Source: FW021-bin31 sp964422465 (GTDB taxonomy: Bacteria > Bacteroidota > Bacteroidia > Chitinophagales > Chitinophagaceae). From it: DNA of 64,000 nucleotides. How positions within the stretch are numbered: the stretch's first letter is position 1; every line of letters starts with the position of its first letter. Position numbers and translations under genes: made by a program. This document shows, one piece after another, positions 44,442-53,339 of the stretch. The notes below the pieces were generated by a model. It saw nothing but the letters and a program-made list of their open reading frames with translations, was not told the origin of the DNA and ran no database searches. Location: the NCBI GenBank assembly GCA_964422465.1, contig CAYRBD010000005.1, positions 1 through 64,000 on the forward strand. Reading direction: 5' to 3'.

Positions 44442-44453
44442 ATTAGTACTAAT
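44442..44453. promoter_or_regulatory. Perfect 12-bp palindrome before the Omp85-like gene
   Basis: ATTAGTACTAAT is identical to its reverse complement. It overlaps a weak -7 match, TAATTTTA (44450-44457), and lies about 40 bases before the ATG at 44493, where an operator would be expected. The protein that binds it is unknown. Confidence 0.35.
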
Positions 44454-44492
44454 TTTACCCGGTACCTACATTTACAATAGCAGAAACGATTT

Positions 44493-45974
44493 ATGTTGAG
44501 GAAGATTTCCGCGCTGTTTATTCTTTTTATCCTTGCTTTTTTGCAATTAAATGCGCAGAAGAAACGCGAGCCCTGGATTACGATTACCCCGATCCGGGAG
44601 CCGGCCTCCTCACCTGCCATTTATAACCATCCCGGCAAGCCCCAACCTAATGACACTTCCTTTCTGATCATCGGCCACATAAACATTGATGGCAACAAGC
44701 GCACAAAACGCGATATTATTCTGCGGGAACTCAACCTGCATCCCGGCGACACCCTTTATGCCGACCGGCTGGGGACCACCCTGGAAGAAAAAAGACAGCA
44801 ACTGCTTAACTCCTCCCTATTCCTTACGGTCAATATTTATCCGGTTAATACCTGGCTGCATCATTCAGACATCAACGTGGAAGTGCTGGAGCGGCAATAT
44901 TTTCTCATCCTGCCTTCGCTAAGCCTAGCCGATCGGAACTTTAATGTCTGGTGGGTTAAGCATGACCATAAGCTGAACCGGCTCAACTACGGAATAAAAT
45001 TATATGAAAACAACCTTACCGGCAATAAAGACCGCCTTGAATTTACAGGTACAACGGGCTATACCCATCTCTATGCGCTGTCTTACAACCTGCCCTACTT
45101 TGATAAGGCCTATAAACAAGGTATGGGTATTGACCTTGTTTTCAGCCACAACCGCGAAATTAATTACGCAATTGATTCCAACAGACAAATTTTTTACAGG
45201 CATAACCGATTTCTAAAACAAGATTTTAAACTGGGTCTGCATTATACCTACAAAAAAGCAATACGGCTAAAACACACGCTTTCCCTCTCTTACAACAGTT
45301 CCAAAATAAAAGATACGGTATTGAAACTCAATCCCCATTTCTTTCCAAATAAGAAACGCTCTCAAAAATACATGAGGCTCGATTACAATTTCAATTACAA
45401 GGGGACCGATATCTGGACGTATCCACTCCACGGCTATAGCATTGACGCCACCTTGTCCCGCCTGGGATTCGGTTTGCTGGGAAAAATTAATGAAACCGAA
45501 TTTATTGTAAATGCAAGTAAATACTGGCAACTCTTTTCAAAAACCTTTGGAGAAACAAAGTTTATAGGCAACATTCATTTTCCGGGGGAACAACCCTATT
45601 TTTTATTTAAAGGGATGGGATATAACGGACAATACCTGAGAGGACTGGAATATTATGTAACAGAAGGGGATCGCTTTGGCATATTGTACAACACCCTGAA
45701 ACAACAGATATTTGCTTTTCGAGTGCATTCCCGAATGCTTCCCGATGAATTTGCCAACATTCCCATTCGTATGTATTTTAAAATATATGGCGATTTGGGG
45801 TACAACCACTCCTCCATACCGGAAGTTCACGACAGGCTGGCCAACAAACTGTTGTATTCTTATGGAATGGGACTTGATATTGTTACCTTTTATGATGCCG
45901 TGTTGCGGGTAGAATACAGCATTAACCTGTTAGGTGAAAAAGGCCTATTTTTACACTTTCAATCCGCTTTTTGA
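44493..45974 (+). CDS. Omp85-like outer-membrane protein with one POTRA domain
   Basis: 493 residues. A Sec signal (about 1-21) leads to a proline-rich stretch, then one POTRA-like domain at about 56-130 (FLIIGHINIDGNKRTKRDIILREL, DTLYADRLGTTLEEKRQQLLNSSLFLTVNIY, then DINVEVLERQYFLILPSLSLAD). The C-terminal 350 residues form a beta-barrel of the bacterial surface antigen type, with long aromatic strands and the YFLFKGMGYNGQYLRG region; the last strand ends in FLHFQSAF with terminal phenylalanine. This is not BamA, which has five POTRA domains. It may insert or translocate a specific partner. Followed by nadK after 34 bases. Confidence 0.82.
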   Translation: MLRKISALFILFILAFLQLNAQKKREPWITITPIREPASSPAIYNHPGKPQPNDTSFLIIGHINIDGNKRTKRDIILRELNLHPGDTLYADRLGTTLEEKRQQLLNSSLFLTVNIYPVNTWLHHSDINVEVLERQYFLILPSLSLADRNFNVWWVKHDHKLNRLNYGIKLYENNLTGNKDRLEFTGTTGYTHLYALSYNLPYFDKAYKQGMGIDLVFSHNREINYAIDSNRQIFYRHNRFLKQDFKLGLHYTYKKAIRLKHTLSLSYNSSKIKDTVLKLNPHFFPNKKRSQKYMRLDYNFNYKGTDIWTYPLHGYSIDATLSRLGFGLLGKINETEFIVNASKYWQLFSKTFGETKFIGNIHFPGEQPYFLFKGMGYNGQYLRGLEYYVTEGDRFGILYNTLKQQIFAFRVHSRMLPDEFANIPIRMYFKIYGDLGYNHSSIPEVHDRLANKLLYSYGMGLDIVTFYDAVLRVEYSINLLGEKGLFLHFQSAF

Positions 45975-46008
45975 CAAGGCTTAAAAGATTGCTAAAACAA
46001 AGGGACTC

Positions 46009-46887
46009 ATGCAAATTGCCATTTATAGCAGACCTACTTCAGACGTGGAAGCCTCTAACCTCCAGGAACTATTGGATCAGTTGACCCCTTTCCAAATTAC
46101 ACCGGTTATTTATAAACCTTTTTATGAACTGGCTTTGCCGCAGTTAACCGGTCATCAGCATCATGACACCTTCAGCGACTCTGAAGATTTGAGCGAACAG
46201 ACTGAATTTATGGTCAGTATGGGAGGCGATGGCACCCTTCTAGATTCTTTATGTTATGTCAAAAATAAGGATATCCCCATCATTGGCATCAATTTCGGAA
46301 GGCTGGGTTTTTTATCCGAAATGGGGAAACATGATATGGATGAACTCGTACAGTCACTGATCAACAGAACCTATCAGATAGACCGGCGCCCGCTTATTCA
46401 CCTGGATTCCAATATCCCCCTCTTTGGCGACATCCCTTACGGCCTGAATGAGTTCGCCATCCACAAGAAAGATACGTCCGCCATGATCAAGATACATACT
46501 TTTATAAATGGTGAATTTTTGAATACCTATTGGGCAGACGGCCTTATAATATCCACACCTACCGGCTCTACCGCCTATTCGCTAAGTTGTGGCGGCCCCA
46601 TTGTTTTCCCCGATGCCAGCAGTTTCGTAATTACCCCCGTGGCACCTCATAACCTGAATGTAAGGCCTATTGTCGTGCCGGACGACAATGTGATCTCCTT
46701 TGAAATAGAAGGCCGCAGCGACCAATTTTTATGCACACTTGATTCGCGGATTGAAACGGTAGATAACCAGGTTCAACTGGCCGTTCGTAAAGAAGATTTT
46801 ACCCTGGGGCTTTTGCGCAGAAGTGATAATAATTTTTTAACTACCTTACGAAATAAACTGCTCTGGGGTATTGATAAAAGAAATTAA
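46009..46887 (+). CDS. nadK: NAD kinase
   Basis: Phosphorylates NAD to NADP; cytosolic and essential. The 292 residues contain the catalytic GGDGTLLDSL motif near 73-82, PIIGINFGRLGFLSE, the NEFAIHKKD segment that binds the adenine ring, and the conserved TPTGSTAYSLSCGGPIV block. Length is normal. The stop codon directly abuts the ATG of the DUF6089 gene, so translation is coupled. The CBS-nadK-DUF6089 neighbourhood recurs in Bacteroidota, which makes the assignment safe. Confidence 0.95.
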   Translation: MQIAIYSRPTSDVEASNLQELLDQLTPFQITPVIYKPFYELALPQLTGHQHHDTFSDSEDLSEQTEFMVSMGGDGTLLDSLCYVKNKDIPIIGINFGRLGFLSEMGKHDMDELVQSLINRTYQIDRRPLIHLDSNIPLFGDIPYGLNEFAIHKKDTSAMIKIHTFINGEFLNTYWADGLIISTPTGSTAYSLSCGGPIVFPDASSFVITPVAPHNLNVRPIVVPDDNVISFEIEGRSDQFLCTLDSRIETVDNQVQLAVRKEDFTLGLLRRSDNNFLTTLRNKLLWGIDKRN

Positions 46888-47751
46888 ATGCGATTATTTC
46901 CTAAAATAGCGAGGTTATTACCCGTCTTTTTAGTGGTATCTCTGGTCGGGAAAACACAAGTATTCCACCATGATAACAACCAGTATTACGTGGGAGAAGT
47001 AGGGTTAGGGATCGGCGCGGCAAACTATTACGGAGACCTGAATACCCACAACGGGTTCCAGGCTGTTAAGCCTTCTGCCGGGCTGTTTTTTCGTTATTTT
47101 TTCACCTCTTATTTTGGAGCCAGTTTCCATCTGCGCTATGCCCAACTGGGCTACTCGGATGTATATAACAAGGATACCTTTCAACATACCAGAAACTTGA
47201 GTTTCAACACCAATATCTGGGATTTAAGCCTGCAGGGAGATTTTAATTTTTTTCGTTTTGAACCCGGAAATCCAAGGTACAATTTCACCCCCTACCTGAG
47301 CCTGGGGATTGGGTTTTTTCATTTTGATCCTTATGCCTATTATCAAGATCAAAAATACCACCTGCAACCACTTGGTACGGAAGGCCAGGGGTCTCCTGAC
47401 TATCCTGATCGAAAACGCTATAACCTGTGGAGCGTAGAATTTCCTATAGAGATTGGTATTAAATACAACCTAAACCGGAGTTGGAATCTTCAGCTTTCGG
47501 CTTCTTATCATTTTACAGGAACCGATTACCTGGATGACGTAAGCACTACTTATGCCGGCCCGGCTGCCTTTCATAGCAAAGGAACAGCTATTCAGCAGGT
47601 AGCTGCCATTCTCCAGGACCGATCGGGAGTTTATGGCAAGCCCATCGGAGAAAAAGGGCGGCAACGCGGAGACAGCCGCAACAAAGATCAGTATGTACTC
47701 GTGCAGGTTAGCCTCTCCTACCTTTTTACCCGCTACCGGTGTCCTTTTTAA
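46888..47751 (+). CDS. porG: DUF6089 outer-membrane protein, PorG-like
   Basis: 287 residues. A signal peptide (about 1-22) is followed by an outer-membrane beta-barrel with the family motif VGEVGLGIGAANYYGDLN, and later YLSLGIGFFHFDPYAYY and WSVEFPIEIGIKYNLNRSW. PorG is the integral outer-membrane partner of the PorK/PorN ring in the type IX secretion system; assignment here rests on the family resemblance and on the nadK-porG order, which is conserved in T9SS bacteria. The last strand ends in an arginine-rich YRCPF. Usually uppS and bamA follow; here the next gene is ggt on the other strand. Confidence 0.75.
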   Translation: MRLFPKIARLLPVFLVVSLVGKTQVFHHDNNQYYVGEVGLGIGAANYYGDLNTHNGFQAVKPSAGLFFRYFFTSYFGASFHLRYAQLGYSDVYNKDTFQHTRNLSFNTNIWDLSLQGDFNFFRFEPGNPRYNFTPYLSLGIGFFHFDPYAYYQDQKYHLQPLGTEGQGSPDYPDRKRYNLWSVEFPIEIGIKYNLNRSWNLQLSASYHFTGTDYLDDVSTTYAGPAAFHSKGTAIQQVAAILQDRSGVYGKPIGEKGRQRGDSRNKDQYVLVQVSLSYLFTRYRCPF

Positions 47752-47756
47752 TTTTA

Positions 47757-49478
47757 TCAGAACCCTGCTGCGCTATCGTTTCCCCGGTGATCTGCCACCG
47801 CTTCTATTGAATCCCCTGCAATACGTATCACTTCTGTACGCCCGATAGAACTGCGTTGTTTAAAAGTGTAACCCATTTTTTCCATTTGTAGCTTTACGGA
47901 ATCCGGGAAGTCTTTTTCCACGTATATCAGGTCCGGTTTCCACTGCATGTGAAATTTGGGCTTGTTGACGGCATCGCTGACGCTCATATTAAAATCAAGC
48001 AGATCTACCAGCGTCTGGAAAACAGAGGTTATAATGGTAGCCCCTCCCGGTGAACCCAATACCAGGTAAGGTTTTCCGTCTTTCAGCGCAATGGTGGGAG
48101 TCATGGAGCTCAACATCCTTTTTCCGGGAGCGATGGAATTGGCTTCCGCCCCCAGTAACCCAAACATATTGGGCGCTCCCGGTTTGGCGCTGAAATCATC
48201 CATCTCATCATTTAAAAAGAATCCCGCATGCCCAGCCAGCACTTTGCTACCATACAAATTGTTTAGGGTATAAGTTACGGCAACGGCATTTCCGGCACTG
48301 TCCACTACGGAAAGGTGTGTTGTTTCCTCACTTTCCTCCGGAATCACTCCAGCTTCAATATCCTTGCTGGGCGTTGCTTTATCGGGGTTATAATCTGCCA
48401 TTCTTTTTTTCAAATAAGCATCGCTGATAAGCGCTTTGACGGGAACTTTCACGAAGTCCTGATCTCCCAGATATTTAGCCCGGTCGGCATAAGCCCGCCG
48501 TTCAATTTCAGTCATAAGCTGCACCGATCGGGTTGTTTCAAAACCATACGTATCAATGGGATAATTTTTTAGCATCCCCAGCATTTGCGCTATCAGTATG
48601 CCACCGCTGGAAGGGAGAGGCATGGAAACAATGGTATAGCCTTTGTAATTGAATTGGACCGGTGTTCTTTCTATTGCCTTATAATTTTTCAGGTCTTCCA
48701 GGGATATAATTCCCCCTCCACGTTTCATTTCTGCTACAATCCTTTTTGCTGTTTCCCCCTCGTAAAAGCCCGCCTGTCCACTGTCTCTGATTAATTCCAG
48801 CGTGTGGGCCAGGTCTTTCTGTATCAGGGTATCTCCGGGCTTCCATTCATCATCCCTTACAAATACCGGTTGTACGGTGTTGTATTTTTTAAAATTTTCC
48901 TGTTCATAATTGAAGAGATGGGCCTGTGATTTGGAAATGGCAAAACCTTTTGCTGCCAGTTCAATGGCGGGTTGAACCAATTCTTTCATAGGAAGTTTCC
49001 CATATTTTTCGTGTGCCAGAAAAAGGCCGGCTACCGTTCCCGGTACGCCGATAGAAAGATGCCCGTTCCGGCTGAGCTCCGGGTCTGCATTGCCCTCTTT
49101 ATCAAGATACATGTCCCTGGTAGCTTTCCCCGGCGCTTCTTCCCGATAATCAATGGAAGTATTTTTCCCCTCTTTGAGATGAACCACCATAAAGCCGCCT
49201 CCTCCAATATTACCGGCGACCGGATAAACAACTGCCAAAGCAAGTTGTGCGGCAATGGCGGCATCTACCGCATTACCACCCTTTCGGAGGATAAGAGCCC
49301 CCACCTCACTGGCCAATGGACTTGCAGTAGCGATCGCCCCATGTTTAACAACGATTCTTTTAGTAGCTGAATAATGATAAGGATCAATACCCTGTAATGT
49401 ATTTTCAGGCGAATTGCAGGAAGCAATCACGCAAATCAACAGACAGAAGGAAAGTCTTTTAGCATATAGTTTGTACAT
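47757..49478 (-). CDS. ggt: Gamma-glutamyltransferase, lipoprotein form
   Basis: Cleaves gamma-glutamyl bonds of glutathione and related peptides outside the cytoplasm. The 573 residues begin with a lipoprotein signal (FCLLICVIASC, lipidated C21). The enzyme is an N-terminal-nucleophile hydrolase made as one chain and self-cleaved before the threonine T386 in ETTHLSVVD. The glycine-rich donor site GGKG-like region (ILRKGGNAVDAAIAAQ), the MVVHLKEG segment and the SSMTPTI and GSPGGATIITSVFQ loops near the C-terminus are all conserved. Convergent with porG; a single-gene unit. Confidence 0.94.
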   Translation of the reverse strand: MYKLYAKRLSFCLLICVIASCNSPENTLQGIDPYHYSATKRIVVKHGAIATASPLASEVGALILRKGGNAVDAAIAAQLALAVVYPVAGNIGGGGFMVVHLKEGKNTSIDYREEAPGKATRDMYLDKEGNADPELSRNGHLSIGVPGTVAGLFLAHEKYGKLPMKELVQPAIELAAKGFAISKSQAHLFNYEQENFKKYNTVQPVFVRDDEWKPGDTLIQKDLAHTLELIRDSGQAGFYEGETAKRIVAEMKRGGGIISLEDLKNYKAIERTPVQFNYKGYTIVSMPLPSSGGILIAQMLGMLKNYPIDTYGFETTRSVQLMTEIERRAYADRAKYLGDQDFVKVPVKALISDAYLKKRMADYNPDKATPSKDIEAGVIPEESEETTHLSVVDSAGNAVAVTYTLNNLYGSKVLAGHAGFFLNDEMDDFSAKPGAPNMFGLLGAEANSIAPGKRMLSSMTPTIALKDGKPYLVLGSPGGATIITSVFQTLVDLLDFNMSVSDAVNKPKFHMQWKPDLIYVEKDFPDSVKLQMEKMGYTFKQRSSIGRTEVIRIAGDSIEAVADHRGNDSAAGF

Positions 49479-49581
49479 AAATTATACCTTAAGATAAAAT
49501 GAACTGCTAAGATAATATAAATGACGGGTATTAAAACAATCAACCGGAGTGGTTGTTTCAATTGAAAATAATGCATATTTT

Positions 49582-50532
49582 ATGAGAGCCATTCTTTTGC
49601 ACCGATTCGGTGGGCCGGAAGTATTAAAAGTCCAGGACGTAAAAAAGCCGGAACCCACGGCCGATCAAGTCTTAATCAGAATAAAAGCCATAGGGATTAA
49701 CCCGGTGGATACGAAAGTGAGAGCCGGCACCAACCGGATTTCAAAAATGATCCGGCTGCCGACTGTCATTGGTTGGGATGTAAGCGGGGTGATAGAAAGC
49801 TGCGGAGCGAAGGTTACTGATTTTCAGGAGGGAGATGAAGTGTTCGGCTGTATTGGTTTTCCCGGCGCCGGAGGTGGGTATGCAGCCTACGCGGTAGCCT
49901 CTCCTGGCCTGCTGGCCAAAAAACCGGCCGCCGTTTCATTTGATACAGCCGCAGCGCTTCCCATAGCCGGACTAACCGCCTACCAGTCTATCCATGAGCA
50001 TTTGAAGGTAAAATCAGGACAAAACATTTTGATACAAGCCGCCGCCGGTGGGGTAGGCCATTTGGCATTGCAACTTGCCGGGCTGCTCGGCGCTACCGTG
50101 AGCGGCACTGCTTCTTCTAAAAACAAAAGTTTTCTCCACGACCTGGGCATTGATCAGGTCATTGATTACAAAACCCAAAAATTTGAAGAACAGCTGCACG
50201 ATCTGGATGCGGTGCAGGACGCCATGGGCGGTGACGTTTTATATCGCTCTATAAATTGTGTCAAAAAAGGGGGCAGGGTTGTTTGTTTGCCCTCATCTAC
50301 TAAAGATGATCCGGCAGCCACTGCATTGGCCCAAAAGAAGGAGGTTCAATTAACCTGGCCCATCATGCGTACAGATCAGGATCAGTTGCAGACCCTTATT
50401 AAGCTTGTGGAACAGGGGAAAATAAAAGTACATATCGACAAGATATTCGCCTTTGAGGAAATGCAGCAAGCTCATAAAGCTATGGAATCCGGCCATACAG
50501 TGGGGAAAATAGTTGTAAAGACGGAAGGATAA
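49582..50532 (+). CDS. MDR superfamily NAD(P)H:quinone oxidoreductase-like protein
   Basis: 316 residues from the ATG at 49582 (MRAILLHRFGGPEVL, the usual start of this family); the open frame extends 11 codons upstream without matches. It has the GroES-like domain at the N-terminus and a Rossmann NADP-binding fold with QAAAGGVGHLALQLA. The zinc ligands of true alcohol dehydrogenases are absent, so it belongs with zeta-crystallin and related quinone reductases. Substrate is unknown. Stands alone. Confidence 0.9.
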   Translation: MRAILLHRFGGPEVLKVQDVKKPEPTADQVLIRIKAIGINPVDTKVRAGTNRISKMIRLPTVIGWDVSGVIESCGAKVTDFQEGDEVFGCIGFPGAGGGYAAYAVASPGLLAKKPAAVSFDTAAALPIAGLTAYQSIHEHLKVKSGQNILIQAAAGGVGHLALQLAGLLGATVSGTASSKNKSFLHDLGIDQVIDYKTQKFEEQLHDLDAVQDAMGGDVLYRSINCVKKGGRVVCLPSSTKDDPAATALAQKKEVQLTWPIMRTDQDQLQTLIKLVEQGKIKVHIDKIFAFEEMQQAHKAMESGHTVGKIVVKTEG

Positions 50533-50552
50533 CCGTCAAAACCTACGCTGAA

Positions 50553-50583
50553 TTGGTGGCATAGGATATTTTATTTACCTTCG
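50553..50583 (+). promoter_or_regulatory. Probable promoter of the lipoprotein gene
   Basis: A -33 TTG (50553-50555) and the -7-like box TACCTTCG (50576-50583, one mismatch) with 20 bases between them, 30 bases before the ATG. Confidence 0.45.
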
Positions 50584-50613
50584 TTTGGGCAGGTATAAAA
50601 CAAAAAACCAAAA

Positions 50614-51228
50614 ATGAGTTATTTTAAACTTTCTATATTCCTATTTCTTATTTTAATTGCCGGTTGTAGCAAGAACGATGAACATCATATTGTTAAAAAA
50701 AGCGAACCCTATGTATTGGAAGATATACAATGGGTTTTAAGAGAGGGGGATGGGGAAGAAATCATAGAAGAAAGACTCCCTGATGAGATGGTTAAAAATA
50801 ACAGCTCCGCTTTGGTACGGACCACTTTTAATCCTTTAAAAAAGGTAGAAGGAAGTTCCCATTTTCAATTTGACCTTCCGCAAAATATATCATTGGACCT
50901 GGATTCTGTCTCTAATTGGGTGTCCGTCCCTGCTTACATCGAATTATTATCTGACAGTTACACTCATATTGTGGGAGGGACAAAAGTACCTTTTCAAAGG
51001 CTAAAATCACACTTCCCCTTTTCGTATAAGTTTGAACAATCTGTGGAAGTAACCCCCAAAACTCAGGTAACTTACCAGGCCACGTTGTTTATCAGAAAAA
51101 ACACGGCTACCTTTAAAGCAATATTTGTACAGCCGGAGACGAAGAAAAGATTCGAACTGACCGGAAAATGGACAGGGGAGTTTTACCAAACGATACAAAC
51201 TCACCTTGCTGCTGATGAGCTTGATTAA
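50614..51228 (+). CDS. Hypothetical lipoprotein
   Basis: 204 residues with a clear lipoprotein signal: a hydrophobic run (about 4-17) ending in the lipobox IAGC with C18, then the polar SKNDEHH. The mature part is beta-rich (SHFQFDLPQNISLDLDSVSNWVSVPAYIEL and FPFSYKFEQSVEVTPKTQVTYQATLFI). I do not recognise the family. It is flanked by genes with their own promoters, so its function cannot be inferred from context. Confidence 0.75.
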   Translation: MSYFKLSIFLFLILIAGCSKNDEHHIVKKSEPYVLEDIQWVLREGDGEEIIEERLPDEMVKNNSSALVRTTFNPLKKVEGSSHFQFDLPQNISLDLDSVSNWVSVPAYIELLSDSYTHIVGGTKVPFQRLKSHFPFSYKFEQSVEVTPKTQVTYQATLFIRKNTATFKAIFVQPETKKRFELTGKWTGEFYQTIQTHLAADELD

Positions 51229-51257
51229 TCAGACAGAAATGATTTGAGCTTATTTGT

Positions 51258-51265
51258 TACTTTTG
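51258..51265 (+). promoter_or_regulatory. -7 promoter box of the PHP phosphatase gene, 4 bases before the ATG
   Basis: TACTTTTG followed by CTTC and the start codon. The same four-base gap as at nadD, tsaE and the SRPBCC gene. Confidence 0.6.
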
Positions 51266-51269
51266 CTTC

Positions 51270-52016
51270 ATGTCATTTTTCGGGAAAAGACCTAAAAGAA
51301 ATACAGAATCCCAGAGAGATTACGCCTTTTTGGGAACAGATATGCATTCTCATCTCATCCCGGAGGTAGATGATGGTTCTCCGGATGTAGAAACATCCAT
51401 AGTGCTCATCCGAAAATTACAGGACCGGGGCTATAAAAAACTGATTACCACTCCACATATTTTTCAAGACTATTATCCCAATAATTCAGAAACCCTCAAC
51501 ACGGGTTATGAAAAACTTCTTCGGGGTTTGGAAAAAGCAGGAATAGATTTACCGATCAGGGTAGCGGCAGAATATTATCTGGACACGCATGTAATGGATT
51601 TATTAGACAAAGATATTCCCCTGCTGACCTTATCCGGCAATAAAGTACTGGTAGAATTTTCTATGGTTACCCCTCCTCTTCATCGGGAAGATTTCTTGTT
51701 TCGCCTGCGGGTAAAAGGATATGAGCCGGTCATTGCCCATCCTGAAAGATATACGTATTATCATTCTACTTTTGACCAGTATCAGTTTCTTTCAGATAAA
51801 GGATTTGCCCTGCAACTTAACATCCTGTCCTTTTCCGGACAATATGGAAAAAGCGTTCAAAAAATGGCTCACCGGTTAATGGATCAGGGGCTGGTGCAAT
51901 ACCTGGGAACAGACCTCCATCACTCCCGTCACGCCGCAAAACTGGAAGAGCTTCAAAAAAACAAGCGACTGATGAAAAAACTGGCTGCCTATCCCTGGAA
52001 AAACGCCGAACTGTAA
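51270..52016 (+). CDS. CpsB/YwqE-type tyrosine-protein phosphatase (PHP family)
   Basis: 248 residues of the PHP metal-dependent hydrolase fold. The metal ligands are visible in DMHSHLIPEVDDGS, TTPHIFQDYYPN, AAEYYLD, IAHPERYTYY and GTDLHHSRH. Members such as YwqE and CpsB/Wzb-type enzymes remove phosphate from the tyrosine kinases that control polysaccharide export. No capsule kinase or export gene is adjacent here, so the target is unknown. It ends four bases from the convergent birA gene. Confidence 0.9.
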   Translation: MSFFGKRPKRNTESQRDYAFLGTDMHSHLIPEVDDGSPDVETSIVLIRKLQDRGYKKLITTPHIFQDYYPNNSETLNTGYEKLLRGLEKAGIDLPIRVAAEYYLDTHVMDLLDKDIPLLTLSGNKVLVEFSMVTPPLHREDFLFRLRVKGYEPVIAHPERYTYYHSTFDQYQFLSDKGFALQLNILSFSGQYGKSVQKMAHRLMDQGLVQYLGTDLHHSRHAAKLEELQKNKRLMKKLAAYPWKNAEL

Positions 52017-52020
52017 GCCG

Positions 52021-52761
52021 CTACACGACAAACCGGACCTCGCCAAAAGATAATCTTAACATTTGCGCACCTCTTTGGAGAATCAGCCGTCCGTCTGGCT
52101 CTATACCCTGAATGACTCCTTCAAAAAGCTCAGTTCCCATCCGGAACAATGCCGATTGTTGGAGACGAAACAACCGGCTTTCATATTCTTTCAGTACCCC
52201 CTCGGGTTGTCTCGGATCCAATAGGGTATAACGCTTTTCAATACATCGGCACAACTCCTCTGCCAGCGTCTGCGGCTCCAGTTTATCGCCACAAATTTGC
52301 CGGAGAGAAACCGGATTGGGTAATTCTTCCGGGAAATGGAGCTGGTTGAGGTTGAGGCCGATGCCTATAACTGCATATTCCCACTTTGCTCCTCTGATTA
52401 AGTTTTCAATCAGGATACCACCTGCCTTTTTGTCACGCCAATAAATATCGTTACTCCATTTGATACAAGTTTCTACGCCTGCATATCGTTTCACCAGGTC
52501 ATAAACCGATAGCGCTATTACCGCGCTTAAGAGAAACTGTTCCCGCGGCTGCAACATAACCGGCTGTAACACAAGGGATAAATTCAGATTTTCTCCAGGG
52601 GCAGTGTGCCAGGTTTTGCCTCTTTGTCCACGACCCTGTTTTTGAGACCACGCAAGCCAGGCCGCCCCCTCTTTTACACCGCCTTCTGCAATTCTGCCCA
52701 TGGCATAGTTATTGGTACTGTCCACCTCGCGGAGGAGAACCATTGGAGCCCCTAAATGCAT
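52021..52761 (-). CDS. birA: Biotin--[acetyl-CoA-carboxylase] ligase
   Basis: 246 residues from the ATG at 52761; a GTG three codons before is possible, but a -7-like TAACTTTA (52778-52771) lies directly against it, which favours the ATG. It activates biotin as biotinyl-AMP and attaches it to carboxylase carrier domains. Motifs: DSTNNYAM (14-21), the adenylate loop QGRGQRGKTW, IKWSNDIYW and KAGGILIEN. There is no N-terminal helix-turn-helix, so it is the class I enzyme without repressor function. Divergent from rsfS. Confidence 0.93.
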   Translation of the reverse strand: MHLGAPMVLLREVDSTNNYAMGRIAEGGVKEGAAWLAWSQKQGRGQRGKTWHTAPGENLNLSLVLQPVMLQPREQFLLSAVIALSVYDLVKRYAGVETCIKWSNDIYWRDKKAGGILIENLIRGAKWEYAVIGIGLNLNQLHFPEELPNPVSLRQICGDKLEPQTLAEELCRCIEKRYTLLDPRQPEGVLKEYESRLFRLQQSALFRMGTELFEGVIQGIEPDGRLILQRGAQMLRLSFGEVRFVV

Positions 52762-52858
52762 CGAGTTCACTAAAGTTAAACTTTTTATTTTTAATACTGT
52801 TTTAACTAATTAAAAAGGACTTTAACACTGGATAACAGACTTGTTTAACAGGAATTAG

Positions 52859-52866
52859 TACCTTTG
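52859..52866 (+). promoter_or_regulatory. -7 promoter box of the rsfS-ftsH-LUD operon
   Basis: TACCTTTG, 38 bases before the TTG start of rsfS. A TTG lies 15 bases upstream (52841-52843), slightly close for the -33 element. Confidence 0.5.
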
Positions 52867-52904
52867 TATCTTAGTTTAAATAACAAAAGCAAAAATACGA
52901 TTTA

Positions 52905-53306
52905 TTGACGCCATCAATCACAAAAGAGGGACGAAAACACACGATCAGGAAGTTGAATAAAAATAGTCGAATCTTTAAAACCATTATTCGATCTATTCAG
53001 GACAAAAAAGGAGAGAATGTTGTTTCGATTGACCTCCGTAAGATTCCAGAAGCCATTTCTGATTATTTTATAATATGCGAGGCGGATTCATCTATTCAGG
53101 TACGTGCTATCGCAGATCATGTGGAAAAGGAAATCAGAGAAAAGTTGAAGGAGAAACCCTATGAAAAAGAAGGGCTGTCAACGTCAAAATGGGTGATTTT
53201 GGATTATATTAATATTGTAGTTCACATTTTTCACCCCGAAACCAGACAATTTTACTGCCTGGAAGATATGTGGAGTGATGCTTTTCAGGAAACACACGAA
53301 GCATAA
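52905..53306 (+). CDS. rsfS: Ribosome silencing factor RsfS
   Basis: Binds uL14 on the large subunit and blocks subunit joining when nutrients are scarce. The 133 residues contain the family blocks AIQDKKGENVVSIDLRKIPEAISDYFIIC (as IRSIQDKKGENVVS here), ADHVEKEIREK, GLSTSKWVILDYINIVVHIFHPETRQFYCLEDMW. No ATG is available near the N-terminus; the start is a TTG at 52905, with an alternative TTG at 52953. The family core begins about residue 20, so the exact start is uncertain. First gene of the operon with ftsH. Confidence 0.9.
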   Translation: MTPSITKEGRKHTIRKLNKNSRIFKTIIRSIQDKKGENVVSIDLRKIPEAISDYFIICEADSSIQVRAIADHVEKEIREKLKEKPYEKEGLSTSKWVILDYINIVVHIFHPETRQFYCLEDMWSDAFQETHEA

Positions 53307-53339
53307 AAATAATTCTTACTTAATACGGTAAATGCTGAT

